Assembly: GCF_041146795.1 (NCBI RefSeq)
Contig: NC_135168.1
Coordinates: 40,122,370-40,186,369, forward strand
Direction: 5' to 3'
Length of the DNA stretch: 64,000 nucleotides
Source: Maylandia zebra
Lineage: Eukaryota > Chordata > Actinopteri > Cichliformes > Cichlidae
Shown: positions 12,401 through 22,400 of the stretch, piece after piece
Numbering within the stretch: the first letter of the stretch is position 1
Layout of the letters: every line of letters starts with the position of its first letter
Program-made: the position numbers and the translations under genes
The notes under the pieces: generated by a model
The model's input: only the letters and a program-made list of their open reading frames with translations
The model's database searches: none
What the model was told of the DNA's origin: nothing

Positions 12401-13625
12401 ACATTAAATACAGTTAAAATGTACCATTCAGTGCACTTCCCCCTCCATGCTAATCACTTAAAAGAACAATGTCCATTAACAAATTTTCATGAAACGCTGC
12501 ATTTTTCATGTCCCTATTCTTTTTTTTCAATTCTCAAAAGCCTGAGCCAGCAGTCAAAGAGGCACCAAACGAGGTGATCGCCAGGGCAAATGCAAAAGGC
12601 ATACTGGACAAACTGGGCTCCAACCACCTTACTAGAAAAGAACAACACGAAAACAGCAGCAGGATGAAAAAAGCAGCCAGTGTTCGCACTACCCAGTCCC
12701 AGCTCTCTGTCAGCATTCAGCCCAAGCATCATCAGACCAAGAGGAGTGACAGCGCTGTGCTCTGTGGACATCAGGATTTTACTAACATGAAGCAGTCTTC
12801 ACAAGGTGGGTGTGCACCCAACAGTCAAATAACTCAAGTCAACTGAATGTGCAGTGGAGAGAAAAGACAGATACCACTCTCATGTGTCCATTAAAACTAA
12901 GCTAATGACATCTAAGTTAGAATAAAATGTGGAAATGAGGGCAGAGCTTGCCTACATCTCTAAAAAAGAAAAGAAATAGGCTGTGGATAATTAAGTGTCA
13001 CTGATTGGTTGCATCATCTCTATTTAGTAAATTTTTTTTTCAAGCTGGGATTTATAGATGTTGTGTACCAGTAGTAATGTTTAGTTTGGTTGGAATGAGT
13101 TCAGCCTTTTCTCCCTAGCCTCCTACACTTTATTTCAAAATGATAAATTCCTTTTTTGTCCCATCTTATTGTTTTTATCCTTTAGAAAAACCCAAATCAC
13201 TGCGCTTGCAAGCCACAAAGGGCACCACATCAAGCTCGTTCTCTTACTCCAGACCAGAATGCAACAGCGCTTCCTGTTCCTCCTCCAAACTAGAAAAAAG
13301 CTTACACACTGCTCCTGTCACCACCACTCTGCGTTATTCTTCTTCTTCTGCCGCTCCTGCGGTCCCAGCGGCCCGCTCACGTGGACCTCAAAAGGAGGTG
13401 CTGAAACCTGTGCTCTTCGTCCTGCCTCCCGTTCACTTCCCCAACTTTTTTCCACCCCAGCACAGCCGATCCAGATTCAGCCCCAGCCTCAGCTGCAAGT
13501 GGAAGAGACAGACTCCGATCGTTTCCTCCTGCTCCGGCGGCAGTCTCTCCAAAGATGCTCAGGAAATTCCCGTCCTCACATGTTTTGACCTCACAAACAC
13601 AAAGAAGAGCATAAAGAAGAGCTAG
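303..13625 (+). CDS. nsun7: NOP2/Sun RNA methyltransferase family member 7, 3' part of gene (8 coding exons)
   Basis: Coding exons: 303-486, 3880-4114, 4579-4722, 5181-5282, 6436-6571, 7252-7375, 12541-12805, 13186-13625, with stop TAG at 13623-13625. Each junction has AG/GT borders and matching phase, giving about 542 codons in window. Human NSUN7 is about 718 residues, so roughly the first quarter lies upstream. Recognised by order of conserved segments: an FCQDP...DILVFP block, DKSCSLG, VSNPVDFIL, VYATCSSYPEEN, FFMLEP...NGSFLAVLTR, ARANAKGILDKL and a C-terminal VLPPVHFPNF block. The family is class I SAM-dependent RNA cytosine-5 methyltransferases; NSUN7 is linked to sperm motility and enhancer-RNA methylation. 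The TC of motif VI is present, but the motif I and motif IV regions look degenerate (see findings). The tail after exon 6 is basic, Ser-rich and poorly conserved. The gene converges on apbb2. Confidence 0.93.
487..3879 (+). other. nsun7: nsun7 intron, mostly a GC-rich insertion-like block
   Basis: Bases 487-1310 are ordinary AT-rich intron with a T18-like run near 892-913. Bases about 1320-3445 are sharply GC-rich (separate entry). Bases 3450-3879 return to AT-rich intron leading to the acceptor. No exon is needed here: the phases of the flanking exons (0 and 0) join directly. Confidence 0.7.
1320..3445. repeat. GC-rich block inside the nsun7 intron, probable unclassified interspersed repeat
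   Basis: About 2.1 kb of C/G-rich sequence interrupts an AT-rich intron, with abrupt edges. It contains a G run at about 2543-2562, many CCCC/GGGG tracts and long open frames on both strands (largest on the minus strand, 1301-1894 and 2368-3180). The frames translate to Pro/Gly/Arg/Ser-rich peptides without known domains, which is expected from base composition. I see no clear terminal repeat or target duplication. A 5' part of a non-LTR element, a satellite-like monomer or a captured segment are all possible. Confidence 0.45.
3880..4722 (+). CDS. nsun7: nsun7 exons 3880-4114 and 4579-4722 (Rossmann-fold part of the methyltransferase domain)
   Basis: Exon 3880-4114 starts after TGCCTGTAG and ends at donor GTAAGA. 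Exon 4579-4722 starts after GCGCTCAG and ends at GTAACG; phases are 0/1 and 1/1. The first encodes a predicted strand-helix unit where other NSUN proteins carry the SAM-binding AAPGGKT loop; here the corresponding stretch reads VGSFSSLTVSHTAAL. The second encodes VRVILLTPKCSVSAVSNPVD, the equivalent of motif IV, which keeps a Cys but not the usual D-P-C-S-G pattern. Both blocks match NSUN7 better than NSUN2 to NSUN6. Confidence 0.88.
5181..5282 (+). CDS. nsun7: nsun7 coding exon
   Basis: The exon follows TTTTTTCAG and ends at donor GTGAGC. It encodes DTDLLQDLSQGSIAQSKLES followed by AQQRKDIDHAL, matching the helical segment between motif IV and motif VI in NSUN7. Phase 1 in and out. The longer frame seen on the opposite strand here is a shadow. 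Confidence 0.85.
5700..6400. promoter_or_regulatory. Candidate conserved non-coding block in nsun7 intron
   Basis: A repeat-poor stretch is rich in homeodomain-type TAATTA/ATTA motifs (for example at 5813, 5881, 6151 and 6170) and has balanced composition, unlike neighbouring transposon-derived DNA. Whether it is conserved cannot be seen from one sequence. It is listed because the stretch between two coding exons holds nothing else recognisable. Confidence 0.25.
6436..7375 (+). CDS. nsun7: nsun7 exons 6436-6571 and 7252-7375, motif VI (TC) and end of catalytic domain
   Basis: Exon 6436-6571 follows GTGTATAG and encodes LAIVYATCSSYPEEN, the motif VI block whose TC cysteine is the nucleophile in this family; the following EEN is the usual signature. 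It ends in phase 2 at GTCAGC. Exon 7252-7375 follows TTTCATTCAG, encodes DSFFMLEP and NGSFLAVLTRV, the closing strands of the domain, and ends in phase 0 at GTAAGC. The next intron is long (7376-12540) and full of transposon remnants. Confidence 0.9.
7533..8463. mobile_element. Non-autonomous piggyBac-like element, copy 1
   Basis: The element body 7537-8459 is flanked by TTAA at 7533-7536 and 8460-8463, the target duplication typical of piggyBac. Its ends read CCATTTAAAG (left) and CTTAAAGGG (right), inverted to each other and close to the CCC...GGG termini of that superfamily. It has no transposase frame, so it is a MITE-like derivative. A second copy at 19014-19907 matches along its whole length with scattered substitutions and small indels. 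It carries a TGGAAGTGACGTCAT motif at 7861-7875. Confidence 0.85.
8776..9968. mobile_element. Degraded Tc1/mariner element(s) with a SINE inside
   Basis: The left end CAGTACTGTGTAAA starts at 8776. Inverted right ends lie at 9596-9620 (CTTTTGCACAGCACCGT) and again at 9945-9968 (CTTTTGCACAATACTGTA). At 8900-8970 the plus strand encodes GGSVTIWGFISPGGVG, a Tc1/mariner transposase block (GGGSVMVWGCF-like), followed near 9120-9215 by a Lys-rich remnant of its C-terminus. The frame is broken, so it is inactive. The doubled right end suggests two partial copies. A tRNA-derived SINE (9218-9462) sits in the middle. Confidence 0.75.
9218..9462 (-). mobile_element. tRNA-derived SINE, minus strand
   Basis: Read on the minus strand, the head carries a B-box-like GGTTCAATCCC (complement of 9400-9410) and an A-box-like region TAGCTGTAGTACAGGAGG just before it. 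The tail (9218-9260) reads GTGCTTTGAGTGCTCAG..AGCACTAC, the same body as the better-preserved copy at 18362-18682. It interrupts a Tc1/mariner remnant, so it inserted later. Confidence 0.65.
10850..11720. promoter_or_regulatory. Candidate conserved non-coding block in the 5.2 kb nsun7 intron
   Basis: After the transposon remnants (7533-9968) the intron becomes repeat-poor. Bases 11120-11720 contain ATCAAAAG, AATCAAAGTG (TCF-like), TAATTTGG, GTTATTGTGG and CACAGGTG (E-box) motifs in mixed-composition DNA, the look of a developmental enhancer. No coding potential or splice-bounded exon is evident. Status as an enhancer is inference only. Bases 9970-10850 and 11720-12540 hold nothing I can name. 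Confidence 0.25.
12541..13625 (+). CDS. nsun7: nsun7 C-terminal exons 12541-12805 and 13186-13625
   Basis: The exons encode a basic, Ser/Lys/Gln-rich tail without a recognisable fold. ARANAKGILDKL near its start and VLFVLPPVHFPNFFPP near its end match the conserved islands of the NSUN7 tail. The junction is phase 1 (donor GTGGGT, acceptor TATCCTTTAG). The reading frame closes at TAG 13623-13625. Low conservation of the rest is normal for this family member. Confidence 0.85.
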
Positions 13626-13648
13626 CCTTTGTATCAAACGTCTAATGA

Positions 13649-13908
13649 AATAAAGCTAGCAGTGCCTAAAACCTGCACGAGAAGTTCTGCGTTGTTAATG
13701 AACTGCTTCATGACACACAGCATGTGAATGTTGTCTAACTCTAAACATTATTACTTATTGTAATTTAAGTGTCATTGTGTGCCATAAAGAACAACCTAGT
13801 CAAGTCCAGTCAGACTGTATATATTTATATTTCTGTGCCGTGTCATTTCAATGTCAGTACATGATGAAGGCCTATATTTCTGCACTTCTACTGACCTGAA
13901 AAATTAAA
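13649..13908 (+). promoter_or_regulatory. nsun7: nsun7 3'UTR with candidate poly(A) signals
   Basis: AATAAA lies at 13649-13654, only 24 bases after the stop, and ATTAAA at 13903-13908, followed by a T-rich stretch at 13916-13930. Either could direct cleavage; the second gives a more usual 3'UTR. No transcript data are available to choose. Confidence 0.45.
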
Positions 13909-13939
13909 AAGGACATTTTTTTTTTCTTTTGGTAATGCA

Positions 13940-13945
13940 TTTATT
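13940..13945 (-). promoter_or_regulatory. apbb2: Candidate poly(A) signal of apbb2
   Basis: TTTATT on the plus strand is AATAAA on the minus strand. It would give apbb2 a 3'UTR of about 1.55 kb (15501 down to about 13920) that meets the nsun7 3' end. Another AATAAA on the minus strand lies near 14590, which would give a 0.9 kb 3'UTR. The block 13926-15501 is AT-rich with a (CT)n/T tract at 14143-14172 and no credible gene. Confidence 0.35.
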
Positions 13946-15501
13946 GTCACAACAGCTTACATTTACATGGTGTGGAGATGGGTGAAGAGCAGAAATGAAA
14001 TGATTTATAGCATCTCTCTAGTTTGTTTAGTGTGGTTTTCATTTAGATCAGACTGCATTCACAGAGTTCACACTGAGTGCAGGTGGTGGCCCCGGGCCAA
14101 AGGAGCGCCGTTAAAAACTTTTGACAGCAGTGACAGCTGACACTCTCTCTCTCTCTCTCTCTTTTTTTTTTTAACTGCTATGAGTGCATATCTGTGTGTG
14201 AATACTTGTTTGTGAGTGGGAGGACACTGGCTGGATTTACTGAATTTCTCCTCAGCTTATGGCACAAATCTGATCTTTTTTGGTGTCCAGCAACATGAAC
14301 ACGCTTCACATCTGCCAAGTCGAGCGGAGTTTCTTGCTTCTTCGTACATTTTAGGTATATGTGGTAAAGTTTCCTGAGGAATTTAAGTTGAAAAGAAGCA
14401 ATGTTACATTCCTTTTCATAATGTATGCAGGAAAAAAAATACAATCTTAACTGATTTATAGCACATTAAAAACTTTCTTTTGCTGATGGACCCATTTGTT
14501 AAAACTCATTAAAATACAATCCTTATTTGTGTGTTGTAAATTAGGCAGAAAGCAAGCTTTTAATTATGTTTGGTAAAAGGCCGGATTATTTTTATTATTT
14601 TCTTTTTGTGCCAGTGTGTAAATCCAGTTATGGTCAAGTGGAAATGAATTGTGCCGATAGCATCTATTTTTCTTTTTTTTGTCTTCCCAAATCATCAAGA
14701 TAAAACAAACCCCATCAAGAAAACATGCAAAATCAAACTCTGCTTCTGTCTCATTATTTTAGTCACCAAAATCTTATGTCACTCTAATATCCACAAGCTT
14801 TACACCCTAAATTGTCTCTTCCCCCATACAATCATTTACATATGCTCGATTATTACAATCACTTCATTCGTCGTTAAAGGAGATGGTAAGTTTTTGCCTT
14901 TTCTTTTTTTTTTTGAAGTTTCTCATTCATCGAAACGATTGAAACATTTTTATGCCATTTGGTGGGCAGCTGCCAGCTGCATGATCTTGGTGCTTTTCTC
15001 ATTCATCTGTCAGATATCCGTGACCACAGTCCTGGGAGGCTACAGCAGCTCATCCAGTTGAGTTCAGAAGGAGACAGAAGTGGAAAGAAAAACTGGCGAG
15101 GGCTTCCGTTACTAGTTTGTAAATAGAAATGTGATTTTTGTTTTCATCTTCTTGGTAATCCCGTATCCTGTCTGTATGATGCGCGATCGAGTAATCCATC
15201 TGTCTCAGAAATCCACATACAGGAGGAATTATGTTCCACGTGGACAAAGTAGTGTCAAAGTTCAACAGTTGACGCCAGCTTTTCCCTTCTTTCACACAAA
15301 ACAGGTGAATTTTCTTTTTTCTTTTTTTCTTTTTTTTAATCGTCAGGCAAGAATGGTTTTTCTTTCCTTTAATCTGTGTTGATGTTTGTTATACTGTATG
15401 TACATCGTTGGTTACCATGGCTGGTACTGATTAAGTGCTATTGTGGCGAAAGTGTGAGTGGCTTCCAGGCTGGGGAGGGGTGCAGTGGTCAGAGGTGACG
15501 G

Positions 15502-16010
15502 TCATTGCTGGGGGAGTTCTGATGGCTGTTTCTTGGGTTTCAGAGTGTCTATGAGAGACTGGACGCCGCGTTTCACGCTTGTGGTCACCCGCCGGGTCAC
15601 TGAGTCTGCAGACGGCGAGGAGGAAGAGCCAGCACGCTGGGAGGGCGGCCGTGCTACCAGGCACTTCTGGTACCGAAGCTGAGAAGGAGAAGGGAAAGGT
15701 TTTTGTGAGGAAGTGTTGGAAATATTCCAACCAATGTCAAAAGTGCTAAACAAAGAAGAAAAAAATGTGAAACTAGCTGCAACAAAATCCAACACATACA
15801 CTTTTACACTTCATTTTTAGTGCTTACCACACAAGCTGCCTGGACAGCCTCAGATACACTGCCTGCATTGGGTTCACACCAGAACACGTGACACTGGAAA
15901 TGCTGGCTTCCAGTGTCCATAATGAAGGCAAATGAATGAACATCCCGTCCCACGCCCATGAAGGACAGAAAACGGACACGACACTCCACCAGTACCTCCT
16001 CTTCCTCCTC
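15502..16010 (-). CDS. apbb2: apbb2 last exons 16010-15828 and 15678-15502 (PTB2 core, C-terminus)
   Basis: The first encodes a Glu run, then [39 protein letters not shown] and SEAVQAACV: the APP-binding strand and C-terminal helix. Donor GTAAGC. The second starts [14 protein letters not shown], then [20 protein letters not shown] and ends LPQQ with TGA at 15504-15502. It is close to human APBB2 except for the last residues. Confidence 0.95.
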
Positions 16011-16405
16011 CTGCGCAGCCATGAAAGAGGACAGTTAGACTTTGCTCTCTGCCTGACAAGTACATTCACAACAAATATTCCCTTGCCTTTTCTTTGATGA
16101 CTGCCAACGTGGTATCAGCGATGCTCAGTATAACAGGAGTCCAGTCCTCTTTGCCTGTAGAGGACACGAGGCTGTCTATGGCGCCATTTATGATGTCCAT
16201 ACCTGGTGACATAACGCAGGAGAGTCTCAGCAGTTTAGGATCTAAGAATCTACTACACGAGGTCTTCCAGTGGGTGTTTGAGTTTACCTATAGGTCGAGA
16301 CACAGACGTCATCCCCAGATAGTGCACATGAAACTTTTGCACCAACTCGGTCTTTGGCATGGGAAACTCTGCAGGGAGAAACACAAAAACACAAATTTTA
16401 ACATT

Positions 16406-16492
<87 letters not shown>

Positions 16493-19400
16493 CCCCCAAG
16501 AGATTTAATCACGTGACAACATCTAAAGCAAATTTTCAAAAGAGTACTCCACACATGATAATTGGCTTAAAGTGCAGAAATAAACAAACACTGCTGAATA
16601 TTTTAATATACTGGGGCACTGTTCACATGATTAGAGCACAAAAAACACAGAAGCATGTAAGCTTAAGCGAGCTGGAGTGGTTTCCCTATGAAAACACAGC
16701 TTTGCCTGCTTATATGATCGCCTTTAGGCAGAAAATAGTGTCGTACGCAATGTTGTTGTATCACCTGCATCTCAGTTGGCACAAATGTTTGCATCATCTA
16801 TCTAATAATGTGTGTAATTAGCTTTAAAAGTTATGGAAAACTCTTTGACTGTCAGTACGGGGTTTAAATTTGTACACACAGAGGCTTTAATGTGCAGTAC
16901 TGTACAAAAGCCTTGAGACATCCCTCATTCCTTTATATTTTGCCAGGAAAAAGGAAAATATTTGAAAACATACATGAAAATACAGTTTAACAGGCAAAAA
17001 CAGACTCTGTACAATACTAACTGGCTTAACAGTCAATATTTGGTAAGAACACCTTTATATTTCTACACAGTCTGAATTCTCTTAGGGAAGATTCCTTCTA
17101 ATTTCTGTAAGTAGTCTTCAGAAATAGTTATCCAGGCTTTTTAAAGGACATTCAAAGCTCTTCTTAGGATTTTGGCTGCCTTTTGTTCTGTTCTCTATCA
17201 AGGTGCTCCCACACTGATGATCTGGGGAAGCAACTCCATGACTGATAATGCTGCATTGTGTGTTTTCCAGTTATGCCTTTACTGCAATGATAGTGTGCTT
17301 TTATCATTATCGTGCTAAAAAATTATGCCATTGTTAAAGACTTTCCACATAGTATTGCCTGATCAATAATCTGACGATACTACTCGTACGTTCAGAATTG
17401 CATCAGATCTCCAAGAGGAGCTCCAACAATAATGGATAAAATAGCCTGCATTGTGTTTTACACAGTCCTGTGTCATGTCTTTGCTAGATATTTCGCTTAA
17501 TGAGATGATTTTCACGTACACGTCACTTCTTTTTTTGTTCTCCACTTGTCCAGTTTCTTAATGATTAAGGAGATTCTGCACATCATGCAAAGATATGCAA
17601 AGTTTTCAGCTAATAGCTCTTTGGGAATCATGTTGGTGCAAACGTACTATTTTATGCCTGTCAAACCATATTATTTTTGGCATTTTTCACAGATTCAACT
17701 CAAGAAATGGGAAGAAATGATGTGTGAATTTAATTTGCTTCTCACATAAAAATTCTTGCATAATCAGGCCCCATCTTCTCTTAAAGACCTCATCAGCATA
17801 TCACCCCAATAGAGCACTTCACTCTCAGCCTGCAGGCTTACTCGTGGTTCCTAGAGTATTTAAATGTAGAATGGGAGGCAGACCCTTCAGCTTTCATGCC
17901 CCTCTTCTGTAGAACCAACTCCCAGTTTGGATTCAGGAGACAGACACACTGAATCCTCCCTTAGTTATGCCGCAATAGGTCTAGGCTGTTGGGTCTTCCA
18001 CTGAGTGTTTTTCTTCTTCATTCCCCTTTTTTCACTTATTGCATGTTTATTCACCACTCTGAATTTATTCATCAATTATTATTAATCTCTAGCTCTCTTC
18101 CACAGTATGTATTTGGTCCTGTCTTCCTCCCCTCACCCTCAATAGCTTGCAACAGAAGGCTGCTCTTCCATGAGCCTAGTTCTGCTGGAAGTTTCTTCCT
18201 GTTAAAAGCGAGTTCATCTTTCCCACTGTCACCACGTGCTAGCTAGTTCGTAAGTGGTTGTCTGATTACTTGGGTTTTCGCTCTATTATTTTAGGGTATT
18301 TAAAATACAATATAAAGTGGTCTCCTTGAGGCGTTGTTGCGCTATATACATAACACTGAATTAATAATAATAATAATGGATTGCATTTATATAGCGCTTT
18401 TTCGGGACCCCTCAAAGCGCTTTACAATACCACTATTCATTCACTCTCACATTCACACACTGGTGGAGGCAGCTACAGTTGTAGCCACAGCTGCCCTGGG
18501 ACAGACTGACAGAGGCGAGGCTGCCATATCGCGCCATCGGCCCCTCTGGCCATCACCAGTAGGCGGTAGGTGAAGTGTCTCGCCCAAGGACACAACGACC
18601 GAGACTGTCTGAGCCGGGGCTTGAACCGGCAACCTTCCGATTACAAGACAAACACCCAACTCTTGAGCCACGATCGCCCTGAAATAGGAACTAGGGCTGC
18701 TCAATTAATCGAATTTTAATCACGATTACGATCTGGGCTTTCAACGATCATTAAAAATGACTGAGCCGATTATTGGCCCCTCCCTCATTTATCCGCGACA
18801 CCTTAAAGGCCGGTCCGTGAAAATATTGTCGGGCATAAACCGTCAGTGGCGCAAAAAAGGTTGGAGACCGCTGATTAAGAGGACCCGAGGGAAGCTCGGA
18901 AAGCTAAGCAGAAGTTATTTGGAGAGGAGAGTGACTGCCGTTGGTTGAAAAGAGAGGTAAAAAAAACTTCAGTGGTGTTGCACACTATTTTATATTATTT
19001 TTTAAAGTCATTGTTAACCCTTTAGATCCGGTCAGAGCAGCACGCTCCGTTTTGCGTAACTATTTTTAAATCCCTGTAGAACCTGGACCGTGTAAGCTAG
19101 CGCAATAATTTGTTTTGCATATGAAACCGGAGGAGTTGTACTTACATCTGATGCCATCAGCTTGTCCTCGGTCACGGTTTCCTTCCACATAAAGCTTTGC
19201 AAAAATTGCATAAAAAGCGCTTGCAGGAACAAAAACATAATATTCCAGAAACAGGCTTTGCCGATCCGATCAGCTGTTCGTAACACTTCCCACAGTTAAA
19301 CAGACGTCAGCGCGAACTGTCACATGTCCGCCATTTCCTGCCCGAAACCGGAAGTGACGTCATTTTCGCGGAAATTGTAGTTTTTTTACTTGTAGGCCTT

Positions 19401-22400
19401 AAAAGCCTATACTGGTCATGTTTGACTTTTCTGAATAGTTTCTGGGATGCTTAGAACTCAAATTGCACAGCTGGAAATAGTTTATTTTGATGCTGTTTTC
19501 TTTGCAAATTTGCATCATAGGATTGTTTTTTCGTTTTTCCTGCAGTATATAAAAATTGATGTATCTCCAAAATAAAACTATGAAGACACTCAAAATAAAT
19601 TTCCTGTTGTAAACTATTTTTTGCAACTTTTTTGTATTTAAAGTTTTGAAGGATAAGCCTCTTAAATTTCTCCAAGTAGAAATATATGCAAAAAAAACAA
19701 AAATGATTTTCAATTTTTTTTTGTAGTTTATTGTACTTTTTTGCAATTAATGTAGTTACTATGGACTTAATGCATACATATTATTAAAATATGGGCTATA
19801 ATAGTTGTATAGCAACTTGAAATGCTCCCACAAATGGCACTACAACATGTAAAAATATAATATAAGCTCTGGCGGACTTGGTTCTATGGTAGGTCTTAAA
19901 GGGTTAAATAAATATCGTCAAATAATCGTGATCTCAATTTCAGTGAAAATAATCGTGATTATCATTTTTGCCATAATCGAGCAGCCCTAATATTAGGAAC
20001 TTTTGTGACAGGCTGCTAGAAACAAAGTGCCTAAAGATATCATTTAAAATTGGTTCTTTATATGTAGAAGCAACACTGGTTCACCCATGGAGTTTGTTGT
20101 ATTTTATGTTTATAGTTTATACTTGAATGATTCAATAAACAAAAACATTCCTCTGAAAATGAGGGAAAAAGCAGTCAATGTTCAAAGAAAACCTTCACAA
20201 AAACCTGGAGATCTACTGCTGCTTTAAAAAAAACTACAAAAAAGCCACTACTGGCTACTTCGAAGCAACATAAAGAAATGAGTGCTGACTCTGACGTTTT
20301 GCACAGTATAGTAACAATAAAAAAAATAGTGTTTTAATGGCCTTTGGTTACATGTGACCACACTAAGCCAAATCGATGTGTTCAGAGTTGAGCGCTCTTG
20401 CACCTGAAGCCAAAGCCAACAGTGACATCATGGACACAAGCAACTTAATTGCAATAGGAATCAGATAACATGGGAAGGTAGTAATTCAGAAATCTGAGCA
20501 TATAGATTTACATGCACTTACGTTGTCTCACCTTTTCAGGGCGCTAAAGCTTTCCGAACTGTACTTACACGAACAATGAATTGTGAAAGAGTTTTCTTAC
20601 ATTAATTCTGTTTTAAAGCAGAGCTCAGACAGGCCTGATCCGATGACAACACCGATGCGATTATCCTAGTGCTGGTGCTCATCCCAAATCATTTGGTGCT
20701 AATCTCCTCAATTGTGTCCCAACACAGGATTATGCGCTAACAGCTACCCAAAAAAGAGATCTAATCCAGGCGAAAACTGTTCCACACACAGAAGGAAAAA
20801 TAAAAACCCAGCCAAGTTTTCAAGCTAACAGGCCGTTCTATCCATTTCAAGGGCAACACCTTACACTGTACCAACATTTTTAATGAAAAGTGTATGAGTT
20901 CAATCTATGAGTTCACGCAAGTTACAGCTACAAAAGATGTGAGGGATCCTCCACCATGAAGTTCTTTGATCCTGGGTTTGGGATGGGAGCTGTGGAGTAC
21001 CAGGCCTCGCCTCAAAGAAACACTAATTGGGTTTTAATGAGGTCGACTGCCTCTGCGAGTGAAGAGCCGATATAGTTCTTTTATATTCTGATGTCAGAGC
21101 ATCCCCCCCAACCATCATGCTCAGCAGATACGCATGGCAGCTGAAGTTATAGCAAAGGATGAATTGTGTCGTGGCTTTTTCTGCTGTCTTCCTATAATTA
21201 TTTGGGACTAAAAGGAACAAGCAGTGGGAATTAGTGAAATGGAAAACAGTGAATAGAATTATTGTGAGGATAAAGCTCTGTTGAGTGAGGAGTTTATGGC
21301 GAGGAGTTATTCTGGTGTCAGCGTTATGTGAATGTAAGTGAACCTAACACTGCTGTCTTTTCTTTTAACAAATGTTCACAGCTGATTCTCAGGCAGTGAG
21401 GCCATTTTTTAAGAAGCATATACGTGGTTTCAGATTTGGATAAATGCTTTAAGAGAAATGATAAGCTTACAATTCCAAATGCACATAAATCTCCTTAGAG
21501 AGTTACATAAAGTTACTTTTTTTTCTCTCTTCTAAGGATAAAAAAATCCTTATCATGTAATGCTTATGTTGAAGTTCTTGGCATTATGGTTATAGTTACC
21601 CTAATTCTTTTTTCTAATGTCCTCTGAAGTGATAAACACATGACTGTGCATGCATGTACCTTGCATGGGTACGTCGGAGCCGTTCTGGGAGGAGCTGCCA
21701 GCTGCAGCCTTGGCACTTTTCCTCTCAGCCATGATCTAACGAGGAGAGAAAAATTGAAGAGTGTTTGGGTGAAAACAGGGTGAGAGGAACAGAGTGCAAA
21801 GGAAAAAAGAGGAATTTGAAAAAAGGGAACACAAGAGGACTGCAAAAAAAAAAAATGGAGGAAAGTGATGAAAAAGGTTTGGTTTTAAAACAGGGACAGG
21901 AGTGATAAATATTAATAAGACTAGATCATCTGACAAATCTATTTTTATCAAAGATTTACAGCTAAAACACACCAGTAACAGACTGGGTATTAGTTAGTAC
22001 TAGCAGTAAATAAGTGTTTCTACTAAAGACTGTATAATAAAGATAGTTGTAACCATCATGTTTTTGCCGATCAGTTTGTGAAGACTTGTTAACATCAAAA
22101 GCAAAGGGATGATCTCAATGGAAAAAGATAAGAAGCATTTCTTACTCATATTGTAGCTAACAGTCAATCAGAAGGTAACCACTCCCTAAATCATATTTAT
22201 TTTTTATTCTAAATGTGATCATAAACCATAAAATGAACATCATGCTGTGACAAATAAATTTGAAACCACCAGCTGAGACCACAAATTAAATGAGAATAGT
22301 TTCACTAAGCTCATAAAGCAAGTAAAACTTTGACTATTTGAAAGATTTTAAAAATGCATTAGCTTCACCTTTGCAACGTCCTTCTTTTATATACAGTCTG

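Larger units (their letters stand above)
16895..20310. mobile_element. Tc1/mariner remnant spanning a nested transposon stack
   Basis: The left end at 16895 (CAGTACTGTACAAAAG, then CTCATTCCTTTATATTTTGC) and the inverted right end at 20250-20310 (CATAAAGAAATGAG...TTTTGCACAGTATAG) belong to the same family as the element at 8776. Bases 17040-17160 on the minus strand look like its transposase C-terminus. Between the ends lie, in order, an L2-type LINE 3' end, a SINE, and a hAT-like element that itself contains a piggyBac-like copy. Whether the two ends are one original insertion cannot be proved by eye. Confidence 0.5.

Noticed and set aside
14178-14444. 88-codon minus-strand frame between nsun7 and apbb2
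   Set aside because: It lies in the probable apbb2 3'UTR, has no recognisable similarity and ends in low-conservation AT-rich DNA; treated as chance.
17724-17912. Small plus-strand frame as a possible gene
   Set aside because: Its end ([16 protein letters not shown]) is the eroded C-terminus of an L2-type LINE reverse transcriptase, so it was annotated as a mobile element.
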